From positions 4,424,241-4,488,240 of the forward strand of contig CM065706.1 of NCBI GenBank assembly GCA_017654935.2: 64,000 bases of DNA. The letters are read 5' to 3'. Each line of letters opens with the position of its first letter. The first letter of the stretch is position 1. Position numbers and translations under genes: made by a program. Below, one piece after another: positions 1 through 46,571 of this stretch. The notes beneath the pieces are model-generated. The model saw nothing but the letters and a program-made list of their open reading frames with translations, did not search any database and had not been told where the DNA came from. The DNA comes from Phymorhynchus buccinoides. Taxonomy: Eukaryota; Mollusca; Gastropoda; Neogastropoda; Raphitomidae.

Positions 1-108
1 GTTTTTTTCCCACCCAAGTTTATTTGTTTGTTTATTTATTTATTGGTTTATTTATTGATTTGTTTATTTATGTATTTATTCGCTCATGTGTTTATTTATT
101 CGTTGCAG
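1..108 (+). other. T-rich TTTA-repeat stretch ahead of exon 1
   Basis: The stretch consists largely of TTTA/TTTG repeats and ends in TTGCAG. It could be the end of an upstream intron (polypyrimidine tract plus acceptor). No TATA box or initiator context can be distinguished from the low-complexity background, so no promoter is called. Confidence 0.4.
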
Positions 109-241
109 ATAACAAGAAACGATAACACAGCGAGAGGGGAAGGGGAAGCCATAAAGCGCGAGGAGGATTGTTCGGACAGGAGAGAAACAAAAGGCACCTC
201 GCCCGAGGAGACGCCGAGCGTTCACCAAGGCGGCCGTCAGC

Positions 242-35695
<35,454 letters not shown>

Positions 35696-35699
35696 TTTC

Positions 35700-36145
35700 C
35701 GTGGGGAGTTTTTTGGGGGAGTGCCCCAAAATGTGTCTTCAGGTTTTGTGAGTTGCCCCAAAATGTGGTTTCCAGTTTTTGGAATGCCCCTAAATGTGGT
35801 TTCCAGTTTTTGGAATGCCCCCAAATGTGTTCTGGTTATTGGAATGCCTCAATATGTGGCTTCAGGTTTTTGGAGTGCCCCCAAATGTGACTTCAGGTTT
35901 TGTGAGTTGCCCCAAAATGTGGTTTCCAGTTTTTGGAATGCCCCTAAATGTGGTTTCCAGTTTTTGGAATGCCCCCAAATGTGTCTTCTGGTTATTGGAA
36001 TGCCTCAAAATGTGGCTTCAGGTTTTTGGAGTGCCCCCAAATGTGACTTCAGGTTTTGTGAGTTGCCCCAAAATGTGGCATCTGATTTTTGGAGTGCCAC
36101 AAAACGTGGCTTCCGGTTTTGGGAGTGCCCCCAATAATTCCACCA
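35700..36145 (+). repeat. 31-bp minisatellite related to intron 9's
   Basis: About 14 units of CCCCAAAATGTGGCTTCAGG plus TTTTTGGAGTG. The core GTGG(T/C)TTCCAGTTTTTGGA is that of 27493-28220. Confidence 0.9.
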
Positions 36146-37280
36146 GATTTGCAATGGCCCCTTCTGCTACTATGATCTGGCAGTCATAGTCTGAAATGAC
36201 AGACAGGCATACACACATCTAGCAGATTTCCACTGAAGATGTCGTTTTGCAGTATAACTGGAATCATACGCGGGATACAGGTGGCGCTAATTTTCCCCTT
36301 GTGGCTGACTGTGTCGTAAGAAACAATACTAAAGGGTTTCAGTGAATGAATGACGTATGAATAAGATGACGTAAGAATGAAATGACAAAATTGTGAATGA
36401 AATGGCCTACTCTCTCTGTGGTTTCATGAATGGCCTACTCTCTCTGTGGTTTCATGAATGAATGACGTATGGATCAGATGACGTAAGAATAAAATGACGA
36501 AATTGTGAATGAACTGACCTACTCTCTCTGTGATTGATCGTGCTAGCATAATATGGGGGACTCCCAGTGGTGCAAGACATTTTTTGAAAATATACAAGTT
36601 TATTTATATTTGTGAAAAGTATATCGCTAAAATGTTTGCATTGTTAGAATATAATGATTATTTTAAACATATTCATTTCTTAGTAACTACGAAAACCGCG
36701 TTACTAAAAGAACAAATCTCATAAAACTGTCAACAACAAAACTATTAAGGGATATAACTCTTGACGTGAGTCCTGTGGAAAAATAGGGGTGGGGTTGAAA
36801 ATGTGTATGGTGTTCAGTAAAAAGCACGGTGACATACTGTTTTTGTGTGTTTAGTATGGAGAATATACATTATTTCATCTATTATAAAACAAAAACTAGA
36901 ATTATTTCATCGTTGAGTTTTTTTCTAAATTTCCTATTGACTAAAATTAATTAATTATATTTCCTTACCATTTGACATAGATTCTGACACTATGTAGGTT
37001 GCAGTATCAGGCAAGATTAATTGAAAGTTTTTAATAATCTAAGTGTATGAAAGGTGTCCACTTTTCAGTAGACCTGATTTTACCCTAAAATTGTCCAACC
37101 CCCCACAATTCGACCACGAATTACAAGTAAAGTAGCTCGGTGACCTCATGGTTTTTTTCTTCAGTTTTGACCTTAGAAGTATGTGTAGATGCTATGACAA
37201 AAATCTTAATCATTTGTCACCGTGGGAAGTAAGCACCGTGTATCCCATCGCATGTCTTTATATATATATATATATATATA
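36146..37280 (+). other. Downstream region, no gene recognised
   Basis: Two short tandem blocks around GAATGACGTATGAATAAGAT and GCCTACTCTCTCTGTGG (36340-36530) and an AT-rich remainder with a (TA)n at 37258-37280. Exon 12's tail exons, if any, are not recognisable. Confidence 0.5.
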
Positions 37281-37952
37281 GGTATGAAGAAATTTCAGTA
37301 TACTGCTGGCACCGTTCCCCCAGCCTACGGGACTGAGAAGTTAGAGCATTTGAAATGCAATGATAATAGAATTCTAGAAAACTGTTTTGTCCCTATGTCT
37401 TTGATGTGAACATTTAAAATCAAAACCAGTTAAAATAATTTGGTGTTTGATTATGTTCTTTAATAAAAAAAATCAATAAATAAAGAGTGCTAGCTTAGTT
37501 TTTCCTCCTTATTAGGGAGGCAATGGCAGAACCCATACCGAGGACAGCTGCTTCGACTTTAGGGAGTCTCATCAGCTCGGCACTGGATGGGGTCTTAACC
37601 TACCAAGGTGGAACTACTCTCCCCTCAACAAGAAGATTGTTCCACAAATGGAATGTCTCTTCCTGTATATTGGTAAAAGGCTCCAAAAAACCAAACCAGC
37701 ACTCAAGTAAATTATAAATGATAAAAATCTTAAGTAAAAGTGTGAACATATGAATGTTCCAAAATTTTAAATATGATAAAATAAACGACACAGACCAGAG
37801 AGGGCCGGCAACTGAAATAGTATCCAAAGGGACACATAGTATCCAAAGGGACACATAGTATCCAAAGGGAAATAAATAGGTATGAAGACATTTCAGTATA
37901 CTGCTGGCACCGTTACCTTAGCCTACGGGACTCAGAAGTTAGAGCATTTCAA
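37281..37952 (+). repeat. Direct repeat pair of about 75 bp, 600 bp apart
   Basis: 37281-37360 and 37878-37952 share TTTCAGTATACTGCTGGCAC, CCTACGGGACT and AGAAGTTAGAGCATTT. Between them ATAGTATCCAAAGGGACAC is repeated three times. AATAAA-like motifs near 37483 cannot be tied to a transcript. Confidence 0.7.
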
Positions 37953-38880
37953 ATGCTCAGCTTGAACATTCACTGTGGACATTCTTTGCAGGCCGATCAT
38001 GCAAATTGATGAGACCTTCACTTAGGTCGAAACAGCTGTCTTTGCATAGGCATTGTCTATCTCCCCCATTGGGAGAAAAAGTAAATCAGCACATTATTTT
38101 ATTTTCTTCTTTTCATAACACAAAACAAATCGTAAAGTTAAAATTAAAGTAATTGAGTTTGTTTCTTAGGTTCACAAAACATACATTGGATACAATTGTA
38201 ACATTTTGCTGCAGGACATTCCGCGCAAAATGTTACAAGGCGCAAAATGCTACGGTGCCACAGGTACACTATAATTTAGATAGAGAACTCCAAGATCCGC
38301 CCTTGTACACCAATCCTTCCTGGTCCTATTGGCCGTTTTAGGTGGGGTTGTTACTTCCCTTGGTTTGGTGGCTCACTGATACAGTCCCCTTGTTTGCTAT
38401 AACTTCCGGTGGCGAGTTGGGCAGCTACAGTAGATAGTAGATCGACTTTCCTGTTTCTGTTTGGATACGTCGCAGACGCCACTTCTGATGATAAATCGCG
38501 ATGTTGATACGAACATGAATGTTTTGCTGTCCCTGTACATGATTACGCGAGTTTTACTACTCCTTATTTGCTTCAATAACATTTACTTTGTCACCATCTT
38601 TACCCTGCGCTTTTTGTTTTGTTTCTTTTCATGGTAGGCCTATGACGATAATGTGTTTACTGTTTACCACATCTGTGTAAATAATTACGGTGTGGCGAAA
38701 GTGCCGTATGCTTTGGTTTGTTCCATAATTTCTTTGATGATTTTACGACAAATAAAAGAATTTGAGTTTGAATTTTGATATGGTTGAGTGGAAAGGGGGC
38801 ATGCAAGCAAACGGGGGATTATACTAGAGGGTGGGTGGGGTCGTGGATGAAGGATTGTCATTTGGGAATTTGGGAATGGG
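37953..38880 (+). other. Unrecognised stretch before a LINE
   Basis: No repeat, coding or RNA signature that I can support; ACAAATAAAAGAATTTGAG at 38750 is AT-rich and polyA-signal-like but orphan. Confidence 0.5.
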
Positions 38881-38883
38881 TAG

Positions 38884-39630
38884 AAGCATGAACTCCATCA
38901 GCTTGCTGAGTGGGAGAAGAGCTGGGACATGGCATTTCATCCTGACAAATGCACCACCTTACCTGTTACCAGAAGAAGACAGACGCAGGAAAGCAGGTAC
39001 ACGCTCCATGGCCACTTGCTCGAAACGGTGGACTCCGCAAAATACCTGGGAGTTACCATCTGTAAAGATCTGAGCTGGAAAAAACATATCCAGCACGTCT
39101 GCTCAAAGGCCAACAAGACTCTCGGGTTTTTGAGAAGAAGCCTCAAGATCAGTTCCCAGACCATCAGGGAAAGAGCCTACAAGGCATTTGTGCGTCCCAT
39201 ACTGGAATACGCCTCCACAGTGTGGGACCCTCACCAACAGCAAGACAACGACAAAATCGAAGCGGTCCAGAGGAGAGCTGCAAGATTTGCCCTGCGCCGC
39301 TTCAGGAATACGTCAAGTGTGACCTCCATGATAGAGCAGCTAAAGTGGCCCACCCTGCAAGAACGAAGGGAAACAGCAAGACTAGCCATGCTCTACAAGA
39401 TACAAAACAATCTGGTCACTATGAAAACTGTAAGAGAGAAACTGGTCCCAGCACCACAGCGCCAACGTCGAGCACACCCCAAGCAGCTGGCCCAGACCTA
39501 CTGCCGTACCCAATACAGGCAAGCAAGTTTCCTGCCACGTACCATCAAGGCATGGAACAACCTCCCAGAACAGGCTGTTGAGGCGAGGACCTTGGGCACT
39601 TTTGTGTCCTGGGTCTCCAAATCACAGTAA
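38884..39630 (+). pseudogene. 5'-truncated non-LTR retrotransposon, RT C-terminal region
   Basis: An uninterrupted frame from AAG at about 38884 to TAA (39628-39630) encodes about 248 residues: KHELHQLAEWEKSWDMAFHP, DKC, AKYLGVTICKDLSWKKHI, RAYKAFVRPILEYASTVWDP and VQRRAARF. These are the thumb and C-terminal motifs of jockey/CR1-type reverse transcriptases. The YADD box and everything upstream are missing, as in ordinary 5' truncation on insertion. No frameshift is visible, so it may be young. Not a host gene. Confidence 0.88.
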
Positions 39631-39900
39631 CTACACTCCCTTCTCTCTTTTTCTTTATTTTCTTTAGTTCATGTTAATTTATTTTTAGTTCATTTTCCTT
39701 TATTTTATTCTTCCCAATGACGCGGCATCACGTTGGGGCCCGATTAGCGGGACCTGGCTGGCTGGGTCATTCTCTCGCTTGGCGCGGCATCATGTTAGGG
39801 ACCGATTAGCGGGACCTGGCTGGCTGGGTCATTCTCTCGCTTGGCGCAGCATCATGTTAGGGACCGATTAGCGGGACCTGGCTGGCTGGCCCAAGCTTTC
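39631..39900 (+). repeat. LINE 3' UTR with three 61-bp tandem repeats
   Basis: Units contain GACGCGGCATCACGTTGGGG and GATTAGCGGGACCTGGCTGG, from about 39718 to 39893. Their position just after the LINE stop suggests they belong to the element. Confidence 0.75.
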
Positions 39901-40079
39901 TATATTTCTTCTTTTTCTCCTATCCACTTCCTTCTTCTTGATAGTTTGTTGTCTTGCGCATTCCCGTAGATCCTCCCAAATACAGCGACATAATAGTCAG
40001 CAGTGACTGCGGTTGCTATAGGGAAAAGAAGAAGAAGAAAGAAGGGTGGGAGTAAAGTGGGGCGGATGGGGGAAGGGGC

Positions 40080-40135
40080 TCGCGTGCGCGCGCGCACGCA
40101 CACACACACGCACACAGAGAGATAGATAGATAGTT
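40080..40135 (+). repeat. CG/CA and GATA microsatellite
   Basis: CGCGTGCGCGCGCGCACGCA followed by CACACACACG and GATAGATAGATAG. Confidence 0.85.
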
Positions 40136-40189
40136 TTACATCAGTTTAAAGAGGCAATGCTATGGCATAGCAGGCACCTTTCTAGGATG

Positions 40190-40770
40190 TGGCATAATTA
40201 TAAGCCTTTTACTACTTGCCTTATATGCAAATTCCTTGATGTTGACTAACCCTACTTTTAAGTTGCGATGGAGGAAGCTAAGGGTCTTACTGACTTTGCT
40301 GCGCACATTTGAGATGTGGGTGTCCCATCTAAGGTCTTGTGATATTGTAAAGCCCAGACATTTATTTTCATCTCTACCCAATCCAGGTCCTGGACATATA
40401 GTTGGTAGTTCTTTATCAGGGGATTTTTCTTCCTGATCACATGGAGGCTCTTGCATATGTCGGGATGGAAGGACATCATCCATTTGTTTTCCCATGATGC
40501 TAAGTCATTTAGGTCTAGTTGGAGATCCTTGAGGTCTCTGGGAGGGTCCACAGCTCGGTGACAGAGTCGTCCACAAAGAGAAAGGAAGTTGGAAGATAGT
40601 TGCCTCGAAAGACCATTGATGCCAACAGGAAAAGGGCCGGTCAAACAAATTCTCAATAACATGATCAATTCTGATTGTACCATGATTCGTCGTTTCCCTT
40701 TGATAATGGGCGCAAGCTTGCATAAACCAATATTTATTCTGCTCTTGACATGACTTTGCAATCCCATATA
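40190..40770 (-). pseudogene. Second LINE reverse-transcriptase fragment, frameshifted
   Basis: Minus-strand frames encode LQLDLNDLASWENKWMMSFH, PDICKSLHVI and, after a frameshift, CLGFTISQDLRWDTHISNVR, SKVSKTLSFLHRNLKVG and EFAYKAS. The order equals that of the 38884 element but the sequence is clearly diverged, so it is a different family member. At least two frameshifts; truncated at both ends. Confidence 0.8.
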
Positions 40771-41000
40771 GTTTTGTTGTTATTGTTGTTTTATTTAGCC
40801 CTGGTAGGTATAGCTTTGTGATGATTCTGATTCAATGCAAGCTGACATTATGTTTTATATTGCCCCTAAAATTCATGTAGATTAGATTGACTTAAGTTGT
40901 TTTTTTCTTCGTTTTTTTCTTTGTTTTTTTCCTTTTTGTATATAAGTGTTTACTACTGTTGTTGCTTTTATGTTATTATTTTTTCAATGTTAGATTAGTT
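40771..41000 (+). other. T-rich stretch up to the assembly gap
   Basis: Low-complexity T-rich sequence (TTTTTTTCTTCGTTTTTTTC). No gene. Confidence 0.6.
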
Positions 41001-41500
41001 NNNNNNNNNNNNNNNNNNNNNNNNNNNNNNNNNNNNNNNNNNNNNNNNNNNNNNNNNNNNNNNNNNNNNNNNNNNNNNNNNNNNNNNNNNNNNNNNNNNN
41101 NNNNNNNNNNNNNNNNNNNNNNNNNNNNNNNNNNNNNNNNNNNNNNNNNNNNNNNNNNNNNNNNNNNNNNNNNNNNNNNNNNNNNNNNNNNNNNNNNNNN
41201 NNNNNNNNNNNNNNNNNNNNNNNNNNNNNNNNNNNNNNNNNNNNNNNNNNNNNNNNNNNNNNNNNNNNNNNNNNNNNNNNNNNNNNNNNNNNNNNNNNNN
41301 NNNNNNNNNNNNNNNNNNNNNNNNNNNNNNNNNNNNNNNNNNNNNNNNNNNNNNNNNNNNNNNNNNNNNNNNNNNNNNNNNNNNNNNNNNNNNNNNNNNN
41401 NNNNNNNNNNNNNNNNNNNNNNNNNNNNNNNNNNNNNNNNNNNNNNNNNNNNNNNNNNNNNNNNNNNNNNNNNNNNNNNNNNNNNNNNNNNNNNNNNNNN
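41001..41500. other. Assembly gap of exactly 500 N
   Basis: A round-number run of N marks a scaffold join of unknown true length. The right-hand contig starts at 41501 and matches the left contig in reverse from 33326. Confidence 0.99.
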
Positions 41501-42884
41501 AGCAAATAAATATCATAATTATGGATATCAATAATGATGAAGCAATTTAGCGTCAGAGAGCCCAGAAAAGTCGGAATTGAAAAATATGGAGTAGATTTCT
41601 ACAATGAGTTTCGCTCAGTAGACTCATATACTTGTACGCCATGATAGCTGTCGAAAGCGAGGCTGCTACATCATATCCTGCTTCAACACCCCCCCCCCCC
41701 CCCCCACCCTTTTACTACGTGAATGCTGTCGTCTGCTTCGGTGGCTTCAGTCACGATTTCTGCCTGATAATCGAGCTCAATAGGTACGATATGAATGGAA
41801 TTCACAAATTTGTTGGATCAGATTTCAGTCATACACCAGGCGCAACGCATCTTAAGGCGCAGGGGTCACAGGCGAGGAAAACGTATGGCCTTGTATTCTG
41901 TAAAATATGGTAGTTTTAACGGCAAAACGGTTTGGAATAAAAGTATTATGGTCATGTATCCTATATTGGTAGGACACTGAATCGTGCATGATAGTTCTTC
42001 TTTTGTCCAAGTTTACTGCTATATTTAACGTTTTGAAAAATATTTCATTACCTGCCAAAATATACTAGTATCTAGCACAGTGCGTAAGATCAAGAACACA
42101 GAGGCAACCTTGGTGCTTTTCTTTTCTCAGAACAAAGCCACCGCTCATCGTGGCTTAACTAACGGTCGATCCAACTGTCAATGTAGCTAAGAGATTGGTT
42201 AATTCATGCTACATTTCAGTTTCATAAATGAGTAGTCGGCAGACTCCAAAATGTGTAGTCACGCTCAACAATGAGTAGTTGAGTAGCTCGGTCAAACCAT
42301 AGTGTAGACAGGTCTGATGATGGCGACAATGATTAATGATGATGGTCATCATGATGATGATGAAGATGATGATGGTCATGATGACGATATATTGAGGATG
42401 AGAAGGAGGAGATGGATAATGAGAATGAGGATCGTGAAGATGATGACGACATTGAAGAAGATGATGGTGATGATGAGGAGGATAACAATAGGCCTAATGA
42501 TGATGACGATGGTGATGATAAGAAAGATGTTGAGGAGAAATATAACAACGGCATCGCCGAGCGGCAGCATATCAGTCCCACCGTTCACCAAACTCAGCCG
42601 AGCTACCATCCAAACAACCTGTCACTACCTGTCAAACGGTATCAGCCTCGCTGAGGCTGATTTGATGCCTCGGTGGAAAGGTCAGTACCAGCTTTTTTTT
42701 TTTAGGCCTTGGTGAAATAAAAAAGCACCAACAGCAGCCTACGTCAGTCTGTTCGGAGTAATAACAGTGTGTATAGTAGTTAGTGTTCAGCACTTTCGTG
42801 CAATTCGGAAGAAAATAAAGTTATTTGGATTTTTTTAAGGCAGGAAAGGGACTCGACAATAATTAATACACCAATTGCTTCTTT

Positions 42885-43545
42885 TCTAGCACAACAACAT
42901 AAAATGAAGCATGTAACCCCCCCCCCCCCCCCCAACATAATAAAATGAAGCATGTAACCCCCCACACAACAACATGAAATGAAGCATGTAACCCCCCCCC
43001 CCCAACAACATAAAATGAAGCATGTAACCCCCACCCCCCACAACAACATAAAATGAAGCATGTACCCCCCCCCCCCCAACACACACACACAACAACATAA
43101 AATGAGGCATGTACCCTCCCCCCCCCCCAACAACATCAAATGAAGCATGTAACCCCCCCCCCCCACACACACACACACACACAACAACATAAAATGAAGC
43201 ATGTAACGCCCCCCCCCCCCCCCAACAACAACAAAATGAAGCATGTAACCCCCCCCCCCCCCCCAACAACATAAAATGAAGCATGTAACCCCCCCACCCC
43301 CCAACAACATAAAATGAAGCATGTAACCCCCCCCCCCCCCAACAACATAAAATGAAGCATGTAACACCCCCCCCCCCCCCCCCCCCCCCCCCGCAACAAC
43401 ATAAAATGAAGCATGTAACCCCCCCCCCCCAACAACATAAAATGAAGCATGTAACCCCCCCCCCCCCAACAACATAAAATGAAGCATGTAACCCCCACCC
43501 ACCCCCACAACAACATAAAATGAAGCATGTAACCCCCCCCCCCCT
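42885..43545 (+). repeat. Minisatellite AACAACATAAAATGAAGCAT plus poly-C
   Basis: About 18 units, each a 25-bp AACAACATAAAATGAAGCAT core plus GTAAC, separated by C homopolymers of 7 to 30 bases. Reverse-strand glycine-rich open frames are artefacts. Confidence 0.95.
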
Positions 43546-43549
43546 TTTG

Positions 43550-44445
43550 ACCAATGTCCTTCAAAGTTGGTATGAGGGATGGTCACTATATAATTTTAGG
43601 GTTAGGGATAGGGTTAGGGTTTTTCCTTTTGACCAATGTCTTTCAAAGTTAGTATGAGGGATGGTCAATGCATGAAGTTTACATGACCAACAGCATGAAT
43701 CCCTGATCCTTGTCATAGAAGATAATGTACACTATATAATTTTAGGGTTAGGGTTAGGGTTAGGGTTTTTCCTTTTGACCAATGTCCTTCAAAGTTGGTA
43801 TGAGGGATGGTCAAGGCATGAAGTTAGGGTTAGATCATGTACACTATATAATTTTAGGGTTAGGGTTAGGGTTAGGGTTTTGTCCTTCAAAGTTGGTATG
43901 AGGGATGGTCAAGGCATGAAGTTTACCTGACCAAAAGTATGAATCCCTGACCCTGTTTAAAAAAAAAATCATTCACAGAAGCAAAAAATTAGGGTTACAC
44001 ACTATGTATTATATGTTAAATTTTCACTCGGCATAGAAGTTTTTTTCTATTTGACCAATGTCCTTGACAAGTGCTATGTGGGATGGTCAATGCATGAAGT
44101 TTACATGACCAACAGCATGAATCCCTGATCCTATTCATAGAAGATAATGTACACTATATAATTTTAGGGTTAGGGTTAGGGTTAGGTTCTTTCCTTTTGA
44201 CCAATGTCCTTCAAAGTTGGTATGAGGGATGGTCAAGGCATGAAGTTAGGGTTAGGGTTAGGGTTAGATAATGTACACTTTATAATTTTAGGGTTAGGGT
44301 TAGTGTTAGGGTTTTGTCCTTCAAAGTTGGTATGAGGGATGGTCAATGCATGAAGTTTACATGACCAAAAGCATGAATCCCTGATCCTATTCATAGAAGA
44401 TAATGTACACTATATAATTTTAGGGTTAGGGTTAGGGTTATAATT
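43550..44445 (+). repeat. Tandem ~150-270-bp units ending in TTAGGG runs
   Basis: About five units of CCTTTTGACCAATGTCCTTC, AAAGTTGGTATGAGGGATGG and TGTACACTATATAATTTTAG, each ending in two to five TTAGGG hexamers. Confidence 0.9.
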
Positions 44446-44736
44446 TTTGCATACGCAGTTGGATTGTTCAGCCCATCGCACATGGCCGCGAGAGCTGATA
44501 CGCGACGTTAAACTGACCTTCCACTGGAATAAAATTATTATCCTCTGGACTAGCATCGAAAGAAGACCGTTTCTATACTTCATGCTTGCCAGATGGGTGG
44601 GAACTCACTGACACTGTCAGTATCGCTTTACCCCTAAGGAAAAGGAGCCGTTTCTTTTCTTTTTCTTTTCTGTTTCTTTTCTCTCTTTTTCTTGCTTGCT
44701 CGTCAGTGGAATATGCCAGGAAGGTAACAGCCACTG

Positions 44737-44737
<1 letters not shown>

Positions 44738-44834
<97 letters not shown>
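44738..44834 (+). repeat. (GA)n microsatellite inside the insertion
   Basis: Nearly pure GA over about 95 bp with one GGGG interruption. Confidence 0.95.
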
Positions 44835-44835
<1 letters not shown>

Positions 44836-44939
44836 TCGGAACTCGGAATGTTTAATGACCCAGGCTAACAGCCCCTATCATGACAATAGAACAAAAATAC
44901 ATCAATATTTACATACACCCCCCTCCCCATCCACACCCA

Positions 44940-45060
44940 CAAACACATGCTTACACATGCGCGCACGCACACGCACGCATCAAACGTGCACACATACATT
45001 TTCACAGTCAAGCACGCCCGCGCGCATATAAACGCTCACACGCACACCCACCCACACACA

Positions 45061-45107
<47 letters not shown>

Positions 45108-45108
45108 C
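44940..45108 (+). repeat. CA-rich and (CT)n microsatellites inside the insertion
   Basis: CACGCACACGCACGCA-type sequence and a 45-bp CT tract at 45064-45108. Confidence 0.9.
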
Positions 45109-45660
45109 TTAGCAGAAAGGCCTATAGCTAGTAGGCCTAGTACCAGAAATAGTACAGTTACAGACTACTATTTCTAGCAGTAGCCACAAAGCTGGGGTAG
45201 GCCTAGTAGCGTAGCTGGGCCTCGGTTTTGCCTCGCAGCGGGCCCAATCAACTGCATTGGCGCGGGGAGATTTAAACGGGGACCGCGGATTTGAAAATCA
45301 GTTACAAACACAAACAAGATGATTTGCCAATTAGCGTTCATAGAATGCTTTTATTTTCCTTTTTTTTTTAAATCTGAAGGATGACAAAGATGTATTGTTC
45401 ACAAAGGGGGAAAATCTATTTGTTAACAAAAGCATTACTAATTTTTTTAAATTTTTGCTTAGACTAGATTCAGATTATGTTTGTTTTTTTGTTGTCTAAA
45501 TTTAGAGACATCCAAAAACCTTTATAACCTATACATCTGTACAACTTGGTCTAACAGCGAGCCCTCCTTTCCCTAGCCTGTCTATTTATTTAGGCTGTAA
45601 TCAGCACCCCCTGGGTTTGATTACAGCAAAGCACTTTGGAAGCCATCAAACTGGACACTT
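45109..45660 (+). other. Right interior of the insertion, nothing recognised
   Basis: AT-rich non-coding sequence up to the right terminal repeat. Confidence 0.5.
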
Positions 45661-45720
45661 GCTGATATTGGATGGAGCTCGCCTTCAGTTATACAGCTAT
45701 GAGCAAAAAGGACTGATATG

Positions 45721-46195
45721 GCAACGCATTGTGACAATGCAAACCCAGCCAGAGTTATGTCCTCTCCCTACCCCCCACCCCCCAATAAACACACCACTTT
45801 CCACCCTTACAGAACGCATAAAATACATAGGCCAAAATTTGAAGCGATTCTGTTCAGTAGTTCACGAGATACAGCTGAACTTTTATACAAACTTCCTTGC
45901 ACCATGGTACACCACCACACAAAATTTGAAGCGATTCTGTTCACTAGTTCACGAAATAAAGCTGGGGGGAAATTACATAGCCCTAAGAAGGAAATTTCAA
46001 GGTCAATCTTCAAGGTCAAGGTCAGCACGGTGTTCATTAACGAAAGGAAGCTTCCTTTTCAAGCTGTCTACCCCTCTGCCAATTTTAATCAAAGTCCAAA
46101 CAGTAGTTTTTAAGATCATCGATACACAGACACACACCGTGGCACAGACACACAAACCAATCGCAAAACCCCGGCCTCTGGCCGGGTAATGGTGA
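45721..46195 (-). repeat. Repeat R2, right-arm allele of 31806-32290
   Basis: Runs from GCAACGCATTGTGACAATGC to the CCCCGGCCTCTGGCCGGG hairpin; interrupted at its left end by the insertion. Confidence 0.85.
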
Positions 46196-46259
46196 TGATG
46201 ATCGCATGCAGACAGTCATCTTATACACCAAACATTACAAACTGGTACTTGTACAAGGC

Positions 46260-46308
<49 letters not shown>

Positions 46309-46430
46309 CCCCTCGCTCCTTCTCTCCCGCACCACACCCAACTGCTCCTTACTAAACAGTTTGGGAGAAAAGAAGATTCACCAATCAAAAAACAAACAAA
46401 CAAAATCAACCAATCAAAGCAAAACCTGAC

Positions 46431-46567
46431 CAATGGATTCATCTACCCAGATGACCTCGATGGTGACCGTCTTGTTCTGCAGGGGGTTATGCAGGATGAG
46501 GTAATATGTCCCGGCCACCGCGTGCATACGTGCATTGTTGAAGCCTGCGGTGTTCAGGATGGTCGAC
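46431..46567 (-). CDS. Exon 11, right-arm copy
   Basis: 137 bp with the same acceptor and donor as 31427-31563. Encodes AGTYYLILHNPLQ where the left copy has AGTYYRIVHNPLQ: two substitutions, one at the lost-cysteine position. The downstream TM exon is not present on this side of the gap. Confidence 0.88.
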
Positions 46568-46571
46568 CTAG

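Larger units (their letters stand above)
42568..45720 (+). mobile_element. 3153-bp insertion with 11-bp terminal inverted repeats
   Basis: Absent from the left arm, which reads GGCAGCAACGC through the site. The ends are CATATCAGTCC and GGACTGATATG, a perfect 11-bp inverted pair. A weaker inverted match (CGAGCTACCATCCAA / CGAGCTCCATCCAA) lies about 30-60 bp inside each end. The flanking duplication is short and ambiguous (GCA or G). The interior holds a poly-C minisatellite, telomere-like arrays and GA/CT microsatellites but no transposase frame, so it is non-autonomous. Confidence 0.88.

Noticed and set aside
42780..43586. 268-codon glycine-rich reverse-strand frame
   Set aside because: Produced by poly-C/poly-G minisatellite units; similar frames are open in all phases.
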